The notes beneath the pieces were generated by a model that saw nothing but the letters and a program-made list of their open reading frames with translations, was not told the DNA's origin and did not search any database. Below are positions 1-8,974 of a stretch of DNA of 64,000 nt, piece after piece (the stretch's first letter is position 1; the number at the start of each line of letters is the position of its first letter). The position numbers were made by a program, and so were the translations under genes. Source of the stretch: Pseudomaricurvus sp. HS19 (GTDB lineage: Bacteria; Pseudomonadota; Gammaproteobacteria; Pseudomonadales; Cellvibrionaceae); assembly GCF_009857815.1 (NCBI RefSeq), contig NZ_WVVW01000001.1, positions 868,001 through 932,000 on the forward strand, given 5' to 3'.

Positions 1-282
1 GTTGTTCTCCTCCAGCGCCTCTTCGAAGGCCTCTTCGCTCTCGTAACGTTCACAGATCTGCTGCAGGGCGATATCCACCTGCGAAGGGGGAACGATAATA
101 TCGCTGGCCTCGGGGCTGGAGAGTACCGCCTGTTCCAGCAGGTACTCCTTTGCGGCGATGGAGCTGACCTTCTTGCGCTGGCTTTCGTCCAGCTGCGACG
201 GGGCCTTGTCGAACTGATCGGTGGCTATACGCAGCAAGCGGTAATTGACGCTTACTGGCAGTGCTGAGCTACTGTCAGACAT
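1..282 (-). CDS. nifM: NifM, N-terminal part (PPIase for NifH maturation), cut by window edge
   Basis: Only the first 94 codons are present; the gene runs off the left edge. NifM is a parvulin-type peptidyl-prolyl isomerase needed to give active NifH dimer. The visible part is the non-catalytic N-terminal helical domain: it begins MSDSSSALPVSVNYRLLRIA and includes a segment resembling ICERYESEEAFEEAL, as I remember from Azotobacter NifM. The catalytic parvulin domain lies outside the window. It follows nifZ by 17 nt in the same direction, the nifW-nifZ-nifM order of Azotobacter, which supports the call. The start is the ATG at 282, preceded by a GAGGAGAT ribosome-binding site. Confidence 0.85.
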   Translation of the reverse strand, partial: MSDSSSALPVSVNYRLLRIATDQFDKAPSQLDESQRKKVSSIAAKEYLLEQAVLSSPEASDIIVPPSQVDIALQQICERYESEEAFEEALEENN

Positions 283-299
283 AACTGCAATCTCCTCGA

Positions 300-773
300 C
301 TAGCCGGTTGCTTCAATATCCGTGGCGGGGGTTTCGTCCGGCGGCGGCGCCTCCAGCGAACTCTCGGGAACCACCAGGGTTCGTTCGCCAAAGCGGGCGT
401 GGTAAAGAATCCGGCCAGGCTCCCTCAGGACCCGCTGCACTTCACCCAGGTCGCCGACCTTTACAATCACTTCACCATTAATGGCCAATGACTTGGTCGC
501 CACAACTTTTTCGCGAAATTCAAACAGGTTCTGGATCCATTCATCCTGGGCGTCGATAAGCTCCTCTTCACGGCAACCTACCGTCATGCCCGCATCCAGG
601 AAGTGCACGCGATAGATGATCTGATCCTGCAGATAGGTGCCCACGTCGTAGACACACCCGACGGCGCCACGACGGATAAGCAATTCCCCCACTTCCATCC
701 CCGGATAGGTACCGTCGTTGCGCACGTTGCGAATCAGGCGCACCTCGGAGCCGTATTCATACTTTGGCTGCAT
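300..773 (-). CDS. nifZ: NifZ, nitrogenase P-cluster assembly protein
   Basis: 157 aa. NifZ helps form the second P-cluster of the MoFe protein from paired [4Fe-4S] clusters. The N-terminal NifZ domain (about residues 1-75) carries the usual features: an acidic/aromatic start (MQPKYEYGSEVRL), the DGTYPGMEVGELLIRRGAVG block and a YRVHFLD strand followed by GCREEEL. A second half (about 85-140) with KVGDLGEVQRVLREPGRILYH resembles a second copy of the same small beta fold, as in the longer NifZ proteins of Azotobacter type. The C-terminus is Pro/Glu-rich. It lies 15 nt after nifW and 17 nt before nifM, in the nifUSV transcription unit. Confidence 0.9.
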   Translation of the reverse strand: MQPKYEYGSEVRLIRNVRNDGTYPGMEVGELLIRRGAVGCVYDVGTYLQDQIIYRVHFLDAGMTVGCREEELIDAQDEWIQNLFEFREKVVATKSLAINGEVIVKVGDLGEVQRVLREPGRILYHARFGERTLVVPESSLEAPPPDETPATDIEATG

Positions 774-788
774 ACCACTACCTCCGTA

Positions 789-1133
789 TCAGAGACCTTC
801 CAGCAGAGTGTCGGCGGAGACAAACGTGGTCTGGGGGCCCTGCATTTTGTAAATCTTCAGTACCGCTTCGGTCTTGGCGTCCGAGTTGACGAAATCCTGG
901 TAGGCCTTTTCCAGCAACACCTTGTACGCGTCGTAGATGGCTTTGTCGTTGCCTTCATAGCCCTCCAGCATGTCGGCACTGTCAGCGAGATAATCGTGAT
1001 AGCGCTGCATAATATGCAGGCGATTCACCAGCACCACGGTGGTATCGAAGGAGATCTCGAAAAAATTGAGAAAATCCTCAGCGGAACTCAACTCTTCCAT
1101 GGCTTCTTCAAGGGTCAGGTCTTCATCAAACAT
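789..1133 (-). CDS. nifW: NifW, nitrogenase stabilising/protective protein
   Basis: 114 aa from the ATG at 1133. NifW binds the MoFe protein and is implicated in its assembly or protection from oxygen. Sequence signs are the family start (MFDEDLTLEEAMEELSSAE), the EDFLNFFEISFD motif, the HIMQRYHDYL segment and YKVLLEKAYQDFVNSDAKTE. A GTG nine bases upstream is in frame, but the ATG at 1133 is preferred because a GAGGTGG ribosome-binding site lies about six bases before it. Length is normal for the family. It sits between a TPR-like gene and nifZ. Confidence 0.92.
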   Translation of the reverse strand: MFDEDLTLEEAMEELSSAEDFLNFFEISFDTTVVLVNRLHIMQRYHDYLADSADMLEGYEGNDKAIYDAYKVLLEKAYQDFVNSDAKTEAVLKIYKMQGPQTTFVSADTLLEGL

Positions 1134-1151
1134 GCTTGCCACCTCAAGGTT

Positions 1152-1694
1152 TCAGTCAGCCAGTACGGCAGTGTACTTAGGCTGTTGTTCGGATTTGTTT
1201 CTGAGCTCGGTAGGCCCTACCGCCAGCAGCAGGCTCTTAGCCCCGAGCCGGTCCTTATGATCCAGCTCAATCACCTTGTTGAGCATCTTTACGCCCAGCT
1301 CCACATTTTCCATGCGCAGCTGCAGGTAAGCCTGGGCCTTCAGCGCCAACAGGTAGAAGCGCACCATGGTGAAGGACTCCTGCACGCCGTTGGCGAGGTG
1401 GGCGAACTCGATCTCCTGCCAGCGCTCCGGGAAATGAATCATCGGTGCCACCACGGCCATTACCTCTTCAGCAATGGCCACCCCTTCGGGATAGCGGTGC
1501 TGGTAGTAGTAGAAGCGGTAAAGCGCCACCAGCACAGACAGGTTTTCCGGCTCCAGCGTGTAGGCTTCAAGCAACAGCGGTTCGGCGTTACCGTCGCCGT
1601 AGGCTTCTGCTGCAGCTTCAATCAGGCGCTCGGTCTCAACCCGCATGGGCTTGTCGAAATAGAGCAGTTGCGATTCAAAATCCTGTAAGTCCAT
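1152..1694 (-). CDS. Helical TPR-like protein of the nif cluster, function unknown
   Basis: 180 aa. I do not recognise a characterised family. The sequence is almost wholly helical with tetratricopeptide-like pairs: an N-terminal segment rich in Glu/Ala (residues 1-45), then PENLSVLVALYRFYYYQHRY, a typical TPR helix pair, and a C-terminal pair QAYLQLRMENVELGVKMLNK. There is no signal peptide, no Cys and no metal motif. It lies between cysE and nifW in the iscA-nifUSV operon, which suggests a scaffold or chaperone role in nitrogenase assembly. Position and co-direction make co-expression with nifW likely; the function is inferred only from context. Confidence 0.7.
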   Translation of the reverse strand: MDLQDFESQLLYFDKPMRVETERLIEAAAEAYGDGNAEPLLLEAYTLEPENLSVLVALYRFYYYQHRYPEGVAIAEEVMAVVAPMIHFPERWQEIEFAHLANGVQESFTMVRFYLLALKAQAYLQLRMENVELGVKMLNKVIELDHKDRLGAKSLLLAVGPTELRNKSEQQPKYTAVLAD

Positions 1695-1712
1695 CCCCTG
1701 AGTCCTTTGTTT

Positions 1713-2468
1713 TTATTGGTTGGCCGCCACTGCGGACTTGCAATCACTCTCACAAATTTCATTGTCCGGATCGCACTGGAAGTCCGCCTGCGCGGTCAAC
1801 GCTTTTGCACCCAACGCCGCTTCCAGAGCATCTATACGTTCCATCAGGCAACCCATTACTTTGGAAACCGGGTCGGGGATCAGGTGGTGATCCAGGTCGA
1901 TACCATAGGGGTTCACCTGCCCTGCTTCCCGCACCTTCACCACTTTGCCGGGTATACCGACCACGGTGCAGCCGTCCGGTACATCCTGCACCACCACCGA
2001 GTTGGCACCGACGCGGGCATTTTTGCCGATGGTGATGTTACCCAGCACCTTGGCACCCGCACCTACCAGTACCCCGTCATCCAGGGTCGGGTGGCGCTTG
2101 CCCTTGTTCCAGCTGGTGCCACCCAGGGTGACACCGTGGTAGAGGGTCACATCGTTGCCGACGATGGCGGTCTCACCGATCACCACACAGGCTCCATGAT
2201 CGATAAAGAAGCGCTCGCCGATCCGGGCACCGGGATGAATATCCACGTTGCTGATAAAGCGGCCGATGGCAGAGAGCCAGCGGGCAGCGAGACGCCAGTT
2301 GTTTCTCCACAGGCGATGACTGACACGGTGAATGGTGACCGCGTGTACGCCGGGATAGGTGACGGCTACTTCAAAGCGTGTGCGGGCAGCGGGATCACGC
2401 TCAAACACACAGTTGATATCGCCGGTGATCTGTTGCCATAAACTCTTGTTTGCGGTTGCGCTGTTCAT
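1713..2468 (-). CDS. cysE: Serine O-acetyltransferase, nif-associated (CysE/NifP type)
   Basis: 251 aa. It makes O-acetylserine from serine and acetyl-CoA, boosting cysteine supply for NifS-driven Fe-S cluster synthesis. The N-terminal part has the SAT helical segment ([20 protein letters not shown]), followed by the left-handed hexapeptide repeat domain, with [34 protein letters not shown] and [20 protein letters not shown] carrying the catalytic Asp/His region. The C-terminal 50 residues are an added tail with three Cys ([13 protein letters not shown]). Its ATG overlaps the nifV stop codon (ATGA), so the two are translationally coupled, as in the Azotobacter nifV-cysE pair. Confidence 0.92.
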   Translation of the reverse strand: MNSATANKSLWQQITGDINCVFERDPAARTRFEVAVTYPGVHAVTIHRVSHRLWRNNWRLAARWLSAIGRFISNVDIHPGARIGERFFIDHGACVVIGETAIVGNDVTLYHGVTLGGTSWNKGKRHPTLDDGVLVGAGAKVLGNITIGKNARVGANSVVVQDVPDGCTVVGIPGKVVKVREAGQVNPYGIDLDHHLIPDPVSKVMGCLMERIDALEAALGAKALTAQADFQCDPDNEICESDCKSAVAANQ

Positions 2469-3661
2469 TGCGTTACCTGCTGCCGTGTCATCGGTGTAGC
2501 AAAAACGGCGGTTGAAATGGGGGGATCAGACAGCGTCCTCATGGCCTCATAGAGGGCCAGCAGTTCGCTGTCCGTTGGGCTGCGTTTTACCGTAGTGACC
2601 AACACCCGCACCTGGGACAGCAGCATGTGCAGCTCCCACTCGGTGGGTTCGAGGTTCAGCGCCTGATAGGCGGTACGCAGCATATGGGTGCCGGAGTGTT
2701 TGCCCAGCACCAGGCGGTGTGACTTGCCAAGCTCCAGCGGATCCAGAGCCTGGTAATTGCGCGCATCTTTGAGCAAACCATCCACATGGATGCCTGCCTC
2801 GTGGGTGAATACACCTTCACCAACAATGCTTTTTTGCCAGGCTACAGCACGACCGGAGGCATCTTCGACAATCCTGGAGAGCGTCGGCAAACCCTGTGAG
2901 TTAATACCGGTATCGACGTTATGCAGGTGCTTAAGGGCCAGCACACACTCTTCCAGCGGCGCGTTACCGGCGCGCTCCCCGAGGCCGTTGACGGTGGTAT
3001 TGATGTGCGTGGCACCGGCGTGCACCGCCGCCAGGGTATTGGCGGTTGCCAGCCCAAAGTCATCGTGGGCATGCATCTCGAGTTCCAGATCCACCACCGC
3101 ACTCAGCTGGCCGATAGTACGGAATACGGAGAAGGGTTCCATCACACCCAGGGTATCGGCAAAACGCAGTCGTTTGGCGCCGGCACGGGATGCTGCCTCG
3201 GCCACCCGCAACAGGAACTCCATATCGGCGCGACTGGCGTCCTCGCAGCCCACACACACCTCATAACCAAGGTTGTGGGCCTTGCGCACCAGCCGGTCGA
3301 TCTCCGCCAGTACCCAGTGGCGATCGCGGCGCAGCTTGTGTTCGATCTGCTGATCGGACACGGACACCGACAAATCCACCATGGTTACCGGTATCCCATT
3401 GACTGCCTGCAGATCCTTGTCACTCATCCGGCACCAGGCCAGGGTCCTTACAGGCAACTGCAACTGGGTGATTGCACGCATCACATCACGCTCTTCATCA
3501 CCCATGGCGGGAATACCAATCTCCAGTTCCGGCACACCCACGTCCGCCAGCGCACAGGCAATCTGCAACTTCTCCTCGGCACTGAACGCCACGCCGGCGC
3601 TCTGCTCACCGTCCCGCAGGGTGGTGTCGTCGATTACAACTGCTGGTTGCTGCTTGCTCAT
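2465..3661 (-). CDS. nifV: NifV, homocitrate synthase
   Basis: 398 aa. It condenses acetyl-CoA and 2-oxoglutarate to (R)-homocitrate, the organic ligand of FeMo-co. It has the alpha-IPMS-like TIM barrel with the signature [10 protein letters not shown] at residues 11-20, the metal-binding HAHDDFG motif and the [13 protein letters not shown] motif, then the C-terminal GKHSG segment. Length is normal. It is the fourth gene of the iscA-nifU-nifS-nifV unit, about 115 nt after nifS, and overlaps cysE by four bases. Confidence 0.96.
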   Translation of the reverse strand: MSKQQPAVVIDDTTLRDGEQSAGVAFSAEEKLQIACALADVGVPELEIGIPAMGDEERDVMRAITQLQLPVRTLAWCRMSDKDLQAVNGIPVTMVDLSVSVSDQQIEHKLRRDRHWVLAEIDRLVRKAHNLGYEVCVGCEDASRADMEFLLRVAEAASRAGAKRLRFADTLGVMEPFSVFRTIGQLSAVVDLELEMHAHDDFGLATANTLAAVHAGATHINTTVNGLGERAGNAPLEECVLALKHLHNVDTGINSQGLPTLSRIVEDASGRAVAWQKSIVGEGVFTHEAGIHVDGLLKDARNYQALDPLELGKSHRLVLGKHSGTHMLRTAYQALNLEPTEWELHMLLSQVRVLVTTVKRSPTDSELLALYEAMRTLSDPPISTAVFATPMTRQQVTQ

Positions 3662-3777
3662 CAGACGTTTCTCTTTACGGTATGCGCTTCACTCAGTGAT
3701 CAGCGGGCTGTTAGGTTCCGTCAGGTTCAAACCGGGGCCGGAGCAGCGCTGAGCACCTGCTCCGGCTGAACCAGGCC

Positions 3778-4986
3778 TCAGGCGTAGACCGGAGCAAAGG
3801 CCTGCTCGGGGTTTTCCACCGGACCGGACTCGCCCCAGTAAGGCGACAGCTTGCGCAGTTTGGCCACAATCGGTGGTACCGCCTCAATCACACGCTCCAC
3901 CTCTTCCATAGTGTTGTAACGGGAAAGAGAGAAACGCACGGTGCCGTGAGCGGCGGTATAGGGAATACCCATAGCCTTCATCACGTGCGACGGTTCCAGC
4001 GAGCCCGAGGTACAGGCTGAACCGCTGGACGCCGCAATACCCATCTTGTTCATCAACAACAGGATGGCTTCACCTTCGATGTACTCGAAGGCAATGTTGG
4101 CGGTATTGGGCAGGCGGTTATCCGGATTGCCGGTAACAAAGGCGTTGGGAACTGCTGCAAGAATGCCTTCCTGCAGACGATCACGCATGGCCTTTACCAC
4201 AGTGTTTTCGTGCTCCATGTTCTGCAGCGCCAGTTCAGCTGCCACTCCCAGACCGACAATGCTGGCGACGTTCTCGGTACCGGCACGACGACCGCGCTCC
4301 TGGTGACCACCACGCAGCAGCGGACGGAAGCGCACGCCGCGCTTCAGGTAGAGCACGCCCACGCCCTTGGGGGCGTGCAGTTTGTGACCGGAAATAGAGA
4401 GCATGTGAATGGCGCTGTTCTCCAGGTCTATAGGCAGCTTGCCCACAGCCTGTACCGCGTCGGTGTGGAACACCACACCAGCTTCGTCAGCCAGCTCCGC
4501 CATCTCTTCCACCGGGAAGATGGTGCCGGTCTCGTTGTTGGCCCACATCACACTGACGATGGCCACGTTGTCGCTCAGCAGCGATTTGTACTCGTCCATG
4601 TCCAGATTGCCCTTACCGTCCACCTTGAGCTTGTGGATGGTGTAGCCTTCAGTCTCCAGGTACTCGCACAGGTTCAGTACCGCAGGGTGTTCCACCACAG
4701 TGGTAATGATCTCGGTGCGATTGGGCTGGGCCTTGAGGGCCGACATGATGGCGGTGGAGTCTGACTCGGAACCGCAGGAGGTGAAGATGATCTCTGAATC
4801 GTGCTCGGCACCGATCAGCTTCTGCACGCTTTTGCGGGCATTTTTCAGTGCCAGTCCCACCTTGTTACCAAAGCTGTGGAGGGAAGACGGGTTGCCGAAC
4901 TGCTCGGTGAAAAATGGCAGCATCGCCTCCACCACCAGTGGGTCACATTTGGTCGTGGCATTGTTGTCGAGATAGATATCATTCAT
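3778..4986 (-). CDS. nifS: NifS, cysteine desulfurase
   Basis: 402 aa. A PLP enzyme that takes sulfur from cysteine and passes it to NifU. The start MNDIYLDNNATT is characteristic. The PLP lysine is K202 in SISGHKLHAPKG, and the active-site persulfide Cys is C325 in SSGSACTSGSLEPSH; both are present, so the enzyme should be active. The ATG at 4986 lies 13 nt after the nifU stop with a GGAGGTGTC ribosome-binding site. An upstream in-frame extension would overlap nifU and is rejected. Confidence 0.97.
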   Translation of the reverse strand: MNDIYLDNNATTKCDPLVVEAMLPFFTEQFGNPSSLHSFGNKVGLALKNARKSVQKLIGAEHDSEIIFTSCGSESDSTAIMSALKAQPNRTEIITTVVEHPAVLNLCEYLETEGYTIHKLKVDGKGNLDMDEYKSLLSDNVAIVSVMWANNETGTIFPVEEMAELADEAGVVFHTDAVQAVGKLPIDLENSAIHMLSISGHKLHAPKGVGVLYLKRGVRFRPLLRGGHQERGRRAGTENVASIVGLGVAAELALQNMEHENTVVKAMRDRLQEGILAAVPNAFVTGNPDNRLPNTANIAFEYIEGEAILLLMNKMGIAASSGSACTSGSLEPSHVMKAMGIPYTAAHGTVRFSLSRYNTMEEVERVIEAVPPIVAKLRKLSPYWGESGPVENPEQAFAPVYA

Positions 4987-4999
4987 GAGACACCTCCGG

Positions 5000-5965
5000 T
5001 TACGCTGACGCGGTTGCTTGCTTCTGGGCCAGCTGCGCGGCGTACTGAGCCTTGTCAACCGGAATGATCTTCACGAACTCACCCAGGGCTTCGATCATCT
5101 TCTGCTGGATGCCGCCAACGGTCATGGCCGCCATCTGACAGCCACTGCAGGCGCCGACCAGGCTCACGTAAATGTTCTTGCCGTCGATATCCAGCAACTC
5201 GCAATCGCCGCGATCGGCCTGCAGGTTGGGACGAACCTTCTCGATCACTTCCTCGATTTTCTTGTAACGCTGGAAGGCGCTCATACCACCGGCAGCAGGG
5301 GCAGCAGCGGGCTCAGGAGTTTCCAGGGTGACCAGAGGTTGTGCCGCAGGCTTGGCCTTCTTCTTCTGGATGGCGCCGGGCATAAAGGTCTCACCACGGG
5401 CCTGCATCTCTTCCATGAGGATATTCTCGATACCTTCGTGGCAGGAGGAACAACCGCCGCCGGCCTTGGTGTAGTTGGTCACATCCTGTACAGAGCTGAG
5501 ATTGTTCTCACGGATGGTGTCGCGGATCATGACTTCGTCGATGGCAAAGCACTTACAGACCAGCGCGCCCTCTTCGTGATCGTCCACCCACTCTTCACCG
5601 CGGTAGTTGGCCACTGCAGCCTGCAGGGCTTCACGACCCATGACGGAGCAGTGCATCTTCTCGGGAGGCAGGCCGTCGAGGAAATCAGCGATATCCTGGT
5701 TGCTGATCTTCAGCGCTTCGTCGAGGGTTTTGCCTTTCACCATTTCGGTGAGGGCGGAAGATGAGGCGATGGCGGAGCCGCAGCCAAAGGTCTGGAAGCC
5801 GGCATCGAGAATGATCTCGGTCTCTGGTTCCACTTTCAGGGTCAGACGCAGGGCGTCACCACAACTGATGGAGCCCACATCGCCCACTGCGTTGGCCTCT
5901 TCAATTGCGCCGGCATTTTTGGGGTTGTAGAAATGCTCTTTTACCGTTTCAGAATAATCCCACAT
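5000..5965 (-). CDS. nifU: NifU, Fe-S cluster assembly scaffold
   Basis: 321 aa, three domains. The N-terminal IscU-like scaffold has C35, C62 and C106. The central Bfd-like domain with a permanent [2Fe-2S] cluster has C137, C139, C172 and C175. The C-terminal Nfu domain has C273 and C276 (GACSGC). These positions are essentially those of Azotobacter NifU. Between the central and Nfu domains is an Ala/Pro-rich linker (about 200-228), and the C-terminus is a short Ala/Gln tail, making the protein slightly longer than usual. It is preceded by the nif iscA gene and followed by nifS. Confidence 0.97.
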   Translation of the reverse strand: MWDYSETVKEHFYNPKNAGAIEEANAVGDVGSISCGDALRLTLKVEPETEIILDAGFQTFGCGSAIASSSALTEMVKGKTLDEALKISNQDIADFLDGLPPEKMHCSVMGREALQAAVANYRGEEWVDDHEEGALVCKCFAIDEVMIRDTIRENNLSSVQDVTNYTKAGGGCSSCHEGIENILMEEMQARGETFMPGAIQKKKAKPAAQPLVTLETPEPAAAPAAGGMSAFQRYKKIEEVIEKVRPNLQADRGDCELLDIDGKNIYVSLVGACSGCQMAAMTVGGIQQKMIEALGEFVKIIPVDKAQYAAQLAQKQATASA

Positions 5966-6020
5966 GGCTATTTATCTCCTGCCGTGATTCTGAGGCTATC
6001 ACTCAGATATTTAGGTTGGC

Positions 6021-6344
6021 TTAGCAAGCGAATGATTTACCGCAGCCGCAGCTGCCGGTGGCGTTAGGGTTTTCGAACTTGAAGCCCGAACCTTCCAGCC
6101 CATCCAGGAAATCAACAGTGACCCCGTCGAGCATCTCCACACTTTGTGGATCCACCAGAACTTTGACGCCGGAAAAGTCCATCACCGAGTCATCTTCGGC
6201 TGCAGCTTCTTCGAGCCGCATGCCGTACTGCAGGCCGGAACAACCGCCCCCTTCAACTTTTATCCTCAAACCAGCTATGGGCTTACCGGCAGAATCGATA
6301 AAACGCTGCACGGCACTCACGGCGTTGTTGGTTAATGTCAGCAT
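6021..6344 (-). CDS. iscA: Nif-specific IscA-type Fe-S carrier
   Basis: 107 aa. An A-type carrier that receives clusters and passes them to apoproteins. It has the family Cys triad C35 (EGGGCSGLQY), C99 and C101 (GSCGCGKSF), plus an extra terminal C107. The ATG at 6344 is chosen because the upstream in-frame sequence runs into the sigma-54 promoter at 6406-6421 and so cannot be translated from that promoter. It is the first gene of the iscA-nifUSV-cysE-nifWZM unit. The same gene precedes nifU in Azotobacter. Confidence 0.94.
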   Translation of the reverse strand: MLTLTNNAVSAVQRFIDSAGKPIAGLRIKVEGGGCSGLQYGMRLEEAAAEDDSVMDFSGVKVLVDPQSVEMLDGVTVDFLDGLEGSGFKFENPNATGSCGCGKSFAC

Positions 6345-6405
6345 GGGTGTGACTCCGTTGAGGTTGATTCGATACTTGCTTTGCAAGCTTTTCAAAGGAG
6401 GGAGG

Positions 6406-6421
6406 TGCAACGCCTGTGCCA
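6406..6421 (-). promoter_or_regulatory. Sigma-54 promoter of the iscA-nifUSV operon
   Basis: On the minus strand this reads TGGCACAGGCGTTGCA, a perfect match to TGGCAC-N5-TTGCA with GG and GC ten bases apart. It lies about 60 nt before the iscA start. NifA-type sites are at 6517-6532 and 6561-6576, and an IHF-like site (one mismatch to WATCAA-N4-TTR) at 6450-6462 sits between, the classical nif promoter layout. Confidence 0.92.
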
Positions 6422-6516
6422 CTGACCAAAAGCATTTTTATTTGTTATTTTTCAATAGGTTGGAATTTACGGTGTCGCGTGAGGCGGGGTTTATGGTTGT
6501 CTTGAAACGGAGGGTT

Positions 6517-6532
6517 TGTCGCAGATACGACA
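6517..6532. promoter_or_regulatory. NifA upstream activator site (iscA-nifUSV)
   Basis: TGTCGCAGATACGACA, a TGT-N10-ACA site with an extended palindromic TGTCG/CGACA core, 96 bp upstream of the sigma-54 element at 6406-6421. Confidence 0.85.
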
Positions 6533-6560
6533 ATTGTTACAGGCGCCGGCAGCGAAAGCC

Positions 6561-6576
6561 TGTGTCAGTATTCACA
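6561..6576. promoter_or_regulatory. Second NifA-type site (iscA-nifUSV)
   Basis: TGTGTCAGTATTCACA fits TGT-N10-ACA; the overlapping register two bases on (6563-6578) also fits. It is 140 bp upstream of the sigma-54 promoter. The rest of the interval to 6780 contains no gene I can support; it has a CCCCGGC/GCCGGGG hairpin near 6757-6775. Confidence 0.6.
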
Positions 6577-6789
6577 CAACAATTCAAACAACCCGGGGAA
6601 GACGCTGCTGGCAGGCTGTCAGCAGCAAAAGGATATGGCGAACCGGGCAATGCCGGCCCCTTCAACGAAAGTGGCCAGGCAATGAACGCTGCGGCCGCAG
6701 GTCCGGGACAGCGCCGCCTTGCACTGGCCTGTATCGGCCTGTCGCAACACAGGCTTCCCCCCGGCATGTAGCCGGGGCAAGACCCACTA

Positions 6790-6818
6790 TTACGATGGGT
6801 GCCAATCTCGGGTAAAAT
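6790..6818 (+). promoter_or_regulatory. Candidate sigma-70 promoter for yqhA
   Basis: TTACGA at 6790-6795 and TAAAAT at 6813-6818 with 17-bp spacing, about 50 bp before the yqhA start. Visual match only. Confidence 0.4.
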
Positions 6819-6869
6819 GCCGCCCTGCCCCGCTGCGGGCCTGAAAATCCCTTAAATCACAGGATCACC

Positions 6870-7358
6870 ATGGAACGCTTGCTCGAAAAACTGATGTACT
6901 CCTCCCGCTGGCTGATGGCCCCCATTTACCTGGGCATGAGCCTGATCCTGGTGGCGCTGGGCATCAAATTCTTTCAGGAAATCTTCCACATCTTCCCGAT
7001 CATCCTTGAAATGAAAGAGGTGGATCTGGTACTCGTAACCCTGTCATTGATTGACCTTACCCTGGTCGGCGGGTTGATTGTGATGGTGATGTTCTCCGGC
7101 TATGAGAACTTTGTGTCGCGGCTGGATGTAGACGAAGGCGAGGAAAAACTGGGCTGGCTGGGCAAGCTGGATGCCGGCTCACTCAAGAACAAGGTGGCGG
7201 CCTCCATTGTGGCAATCTCCTCCATCCACCTGCTGAAGATATTTATGAATACCGAGAATACCGACGACAACAAGATTATGTGGTACCTGCTGATCCACAT
7301 CACTTTTGTTATCTCGGCGTTCGCCATGGGTTACCTGGATAAACTGACCCGCAAGTGA
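6870..7358 (+). CDS. yqhA: YqhA/UPF0114 family membrane protein
   Basis: 162 aa inner-membrane protein of the UPF0114 (TIGR00645) family, function unknown. It starts [20 protein letters not shown] as is typical. Four hydrophobic helices are visible: about 18-36, 49-75 (including [20 protein letters not shown]), 106-122 and 134-155. The YENFVSRLD and [22 protein letters not shown] segments are family hallmarks. It is the only rightward gene within the first 15 kb and separates two leftward nif operons, so it is probably an unrelated resident gene with its own promoter. Confidence 0.9.
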   Translation: MERLLEKLMYSSRWLMAPIYLGMSLILVALGIKFFQEIFHIFPIILEMKEVDLVLVTLSLIDLTLVGGLIVMVMFSGYENFVSRLDVDEGEEKLGWLGKLDAGSLKNKVAASIVAISSIHLLKIFMNTENTDDNKIMWYLLIHITFVISAFAMGYLDKLTRK

Positions 7359-7396
7359 TTGCGGCACCGGGCCGGTTCGGGCCTGGGGAACGGTAG

Positions 7397-8176
7397 TCAG
7401 GCCAGAGGCAGGACGCGGTAACCTACCGCATTACCAAAAATCAGGGTGCCCCCCGCTTCTGCCACTATGTCAAACAGTAGCCCGGGGGCATGCACCTGCA
7501 CGGGCGCCAGGTAATCCACCCCGAAATTGCGCCACTCCGCCACACAAGGCAGGGTCGGCCCCATCAGCACCGTTGTAGCATTGGCGCTCCACTGCAGCAG
7601 ACGCGCCAGTGTGCCATTGGCCAAGGCACTGGCGGTAATAAACACCCAATCCGCCTCAGGCAACAGAGTCCCGGCAGCCTCTTCCGGATGATCCCCGGGC
7701 CCCGGTCGCTTCTCGATACAGTCAAAACTGAACTGCTCCCGGAAGCTGTCCAGCTGGGGGTAGCGCCCGATAATGGCCACTTTCTTACCCGCCAGTTGTG
7801 GCGCGAAGTGAGAGAACACCGCCAGATGCGGCTGCCCCGGCATCAACAGCTCTGTTGCGCTTTGCAGCAAGCTATTATGCGGGCCATTGAGGATGGCATT
7901 GCAGGTAGCAATACCAACAGTCACCGACGCAGAGTCATCCATGGTCAGCCAGCCAGCCAACTCACTGGCATGACGGCCCCGCAGGCTGCCGGCCCAGGGA
8001 ATATGACGGGGAATGGCCACCGGGCTGAAGCAGAGTCCCTGGCTGCAGCTGCCATCGCCCCAACCCAACTCAACCACCGTCCAGTTAATCCCCATCAACA
8101 CCCGGGTAATGTGGGCATCGCCCGCCTGCTCCATGGCTTTGCTCTGCAACATGGCGTGGATAGCGATGTTATTCAT
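7397..8176 (-). CDS. DUF364/DUF4213 protein, putative heavy-metal-chelation domain, nif-associated
   Basis: 259 aa. It matches the DUF4213/DUF364 architecture: an N-terminal enolase-like half with VGIATCNAILN, and a C-terminal Rossmann-like half with GKKVAIIGRYPQL, LPEADWVFITASALANGT and TTVLMGPTLPC. The family is found near metal-cofactor genes and in nif clusters, but its reaction is not known to me. Here it is last in the fdxB operon under a NifA/sigma-54 promoter. A role in Mo or Fe handling for cofactor synthesis is inference from context. Confidence 0.8.
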   Translation of the reverse strand: MNNIAIHAMLQSKAMEQAGDAHITRVLMGINWTVVELGWGDGSCSQGLCFSPVAIPRHIPWAGSLRGRHASELAGWLTMDDSASVTVGIATCNAILNGPHNSLLQSATELLMPGQPHLAVFSHFAPQLAGKKVAIIGRYPQLDSFREQFSFDCIEKRPGPGDHPEEAAGTLLPEADWVFITASALANGTLARLLQWSANATTVLMGPTLPCVAEWRNFGVDYLAPVQVHAPGLLFDIVAEAGGTLIFGNAVGYRVLPLA

Positions 8177-8234
8177 GCAGTGCGGTAGACCCCGTGAATG
8201 GTGGATCGGATACTGGCCTGCGCGGTACCGTCTG

Positions 8235-8651
8235 TCAGTCCTGCAGGGCCGGCAACAGCCGCGGTTCGGTTTTTACCGCTTCGGCACTGCCCCAGGCCGT
8301 CACCGCCTCAATAAACCACTGCGACTTGGTGGGATGGGCGGCCAGCACGTCATACTCGGCGTAAATCTGACCAGCACCGTGAATCAGCAGGTAACCCAAC
8401 AGTGCGCCGCTGGGGGTACGCCACTCGGCGAACAGGGAATCAGTGCCCTCGTAACTGTCACGACGTAGCTCCGGATTCACCAGCGGCTCGTCAATGGCAC
8501 CGGCCTTGTCATCAAAGCCGAGTTTACTGAGAGCTGCCTGCAAACCGGTGCGTAGCGCGGCGATTGCACCCTGCTCCGCTGCCAGGCGCTCCTGCAAACG
8601 CTCCTGATAGGTTGGTTTCAAGCTCACGTTATCGCTCCCCGGGCTTACCAT
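8235..8651 (-). CDS. Conserved hypothetical protein of the fdxB operon
   Basis: 138 aa, not recognised. The N-terminal third is a helix rich in Gln/Glu/Leu (YQERLQERLAAEQGAIAALR) that may form a coiled coil; the rest is mixed alpha/beta with WRTPSGALLGYLLIHGAGQIYA and ends in a Trp-containing segment FIEAVTAWGS. There is no Cys, signal peptide or membrane segment. Its ATG overlaps the end of the upstream [2Fe-2S] ferredoxin gene by seven bases, so the two are probably translationally coupled and may work together. Confidence 0.72.
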   Translation of the reverse strand: MVSPGSDNVSLKPTYQERLQERLAAEQGAIAALRTGLQAALSKLGFDDKAGAIDEPLVNPELRRDSYEGTDSLFAEWRTPSGALLGYLLIHGAGQIYAEYDVLAAHPTKSQWFIEAVTAWGSAEAVKTEPRLLPALQD

Positions 8652-8968
8652 ACGGCATCCGGTGCAACTTTTGCAGCCAAAGGCTGGCCATTGACAAAAT
8701 GACTGTCGACAATGCTGTCCAGGTCATCCGCCATCACGCCCTTGTAGAGCACCTCACCGGGAAACACCAACATGTTGGCTCCCACACTGCAGGGCCCCAG
8801 GCACGCGGTCGGTACGATGGAAACCTTCTGGTGCATGTTGCGAGCCATCAGGCTCTGGGACAGGCGCGGGATCAGGCCCGCTGCGCCGCGCTCACCGCAG
8901 CTGCCACGGGGATGGCCCTGCGGGCGTTGCTGTGAGCAGACAAAGACGTAGTACTCTGGTTTGGCCAT
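8645..8968 (-). CDS. Thioredoxin-like [2Fe-2S] ferredoxin, nif-associated
   Basis: 107 aa. It has the Cys pattern of thioredoxin-fold [2Fe-2S] ferredoxins: C11 and C24 in the first loop (CSQQRPQGHPRGSC) and C56/C60 in PTACLGPCSVGANM. Related proteins occur in Azotobacter-type nif clusters. A probable electron carrier in the cytoplasm, either to nitrogenase or to cofactor assembly. It lies directly after fdxB and shares its sigma-54 promoter. Confidence 0.88.
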   Translation of the reverse strand: MAKPEYYVFVCSQQRPQGHPRGSCGERGAAGLIPRLSQSLMARNMHQKVSIVPTACLGPCSVGANMLVFPGEVLYKGVMADDLDSIVDSHFVNGQPLAAKVAPDAVW

Positions 8969-8974
8969 GATCGC

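Noticed and set aside
6423-6815. Open frames in the region between iscA and yqhA
   Set aside because: They overlap the sigma-54 promoter and NifA sites and give no recognisable protein.
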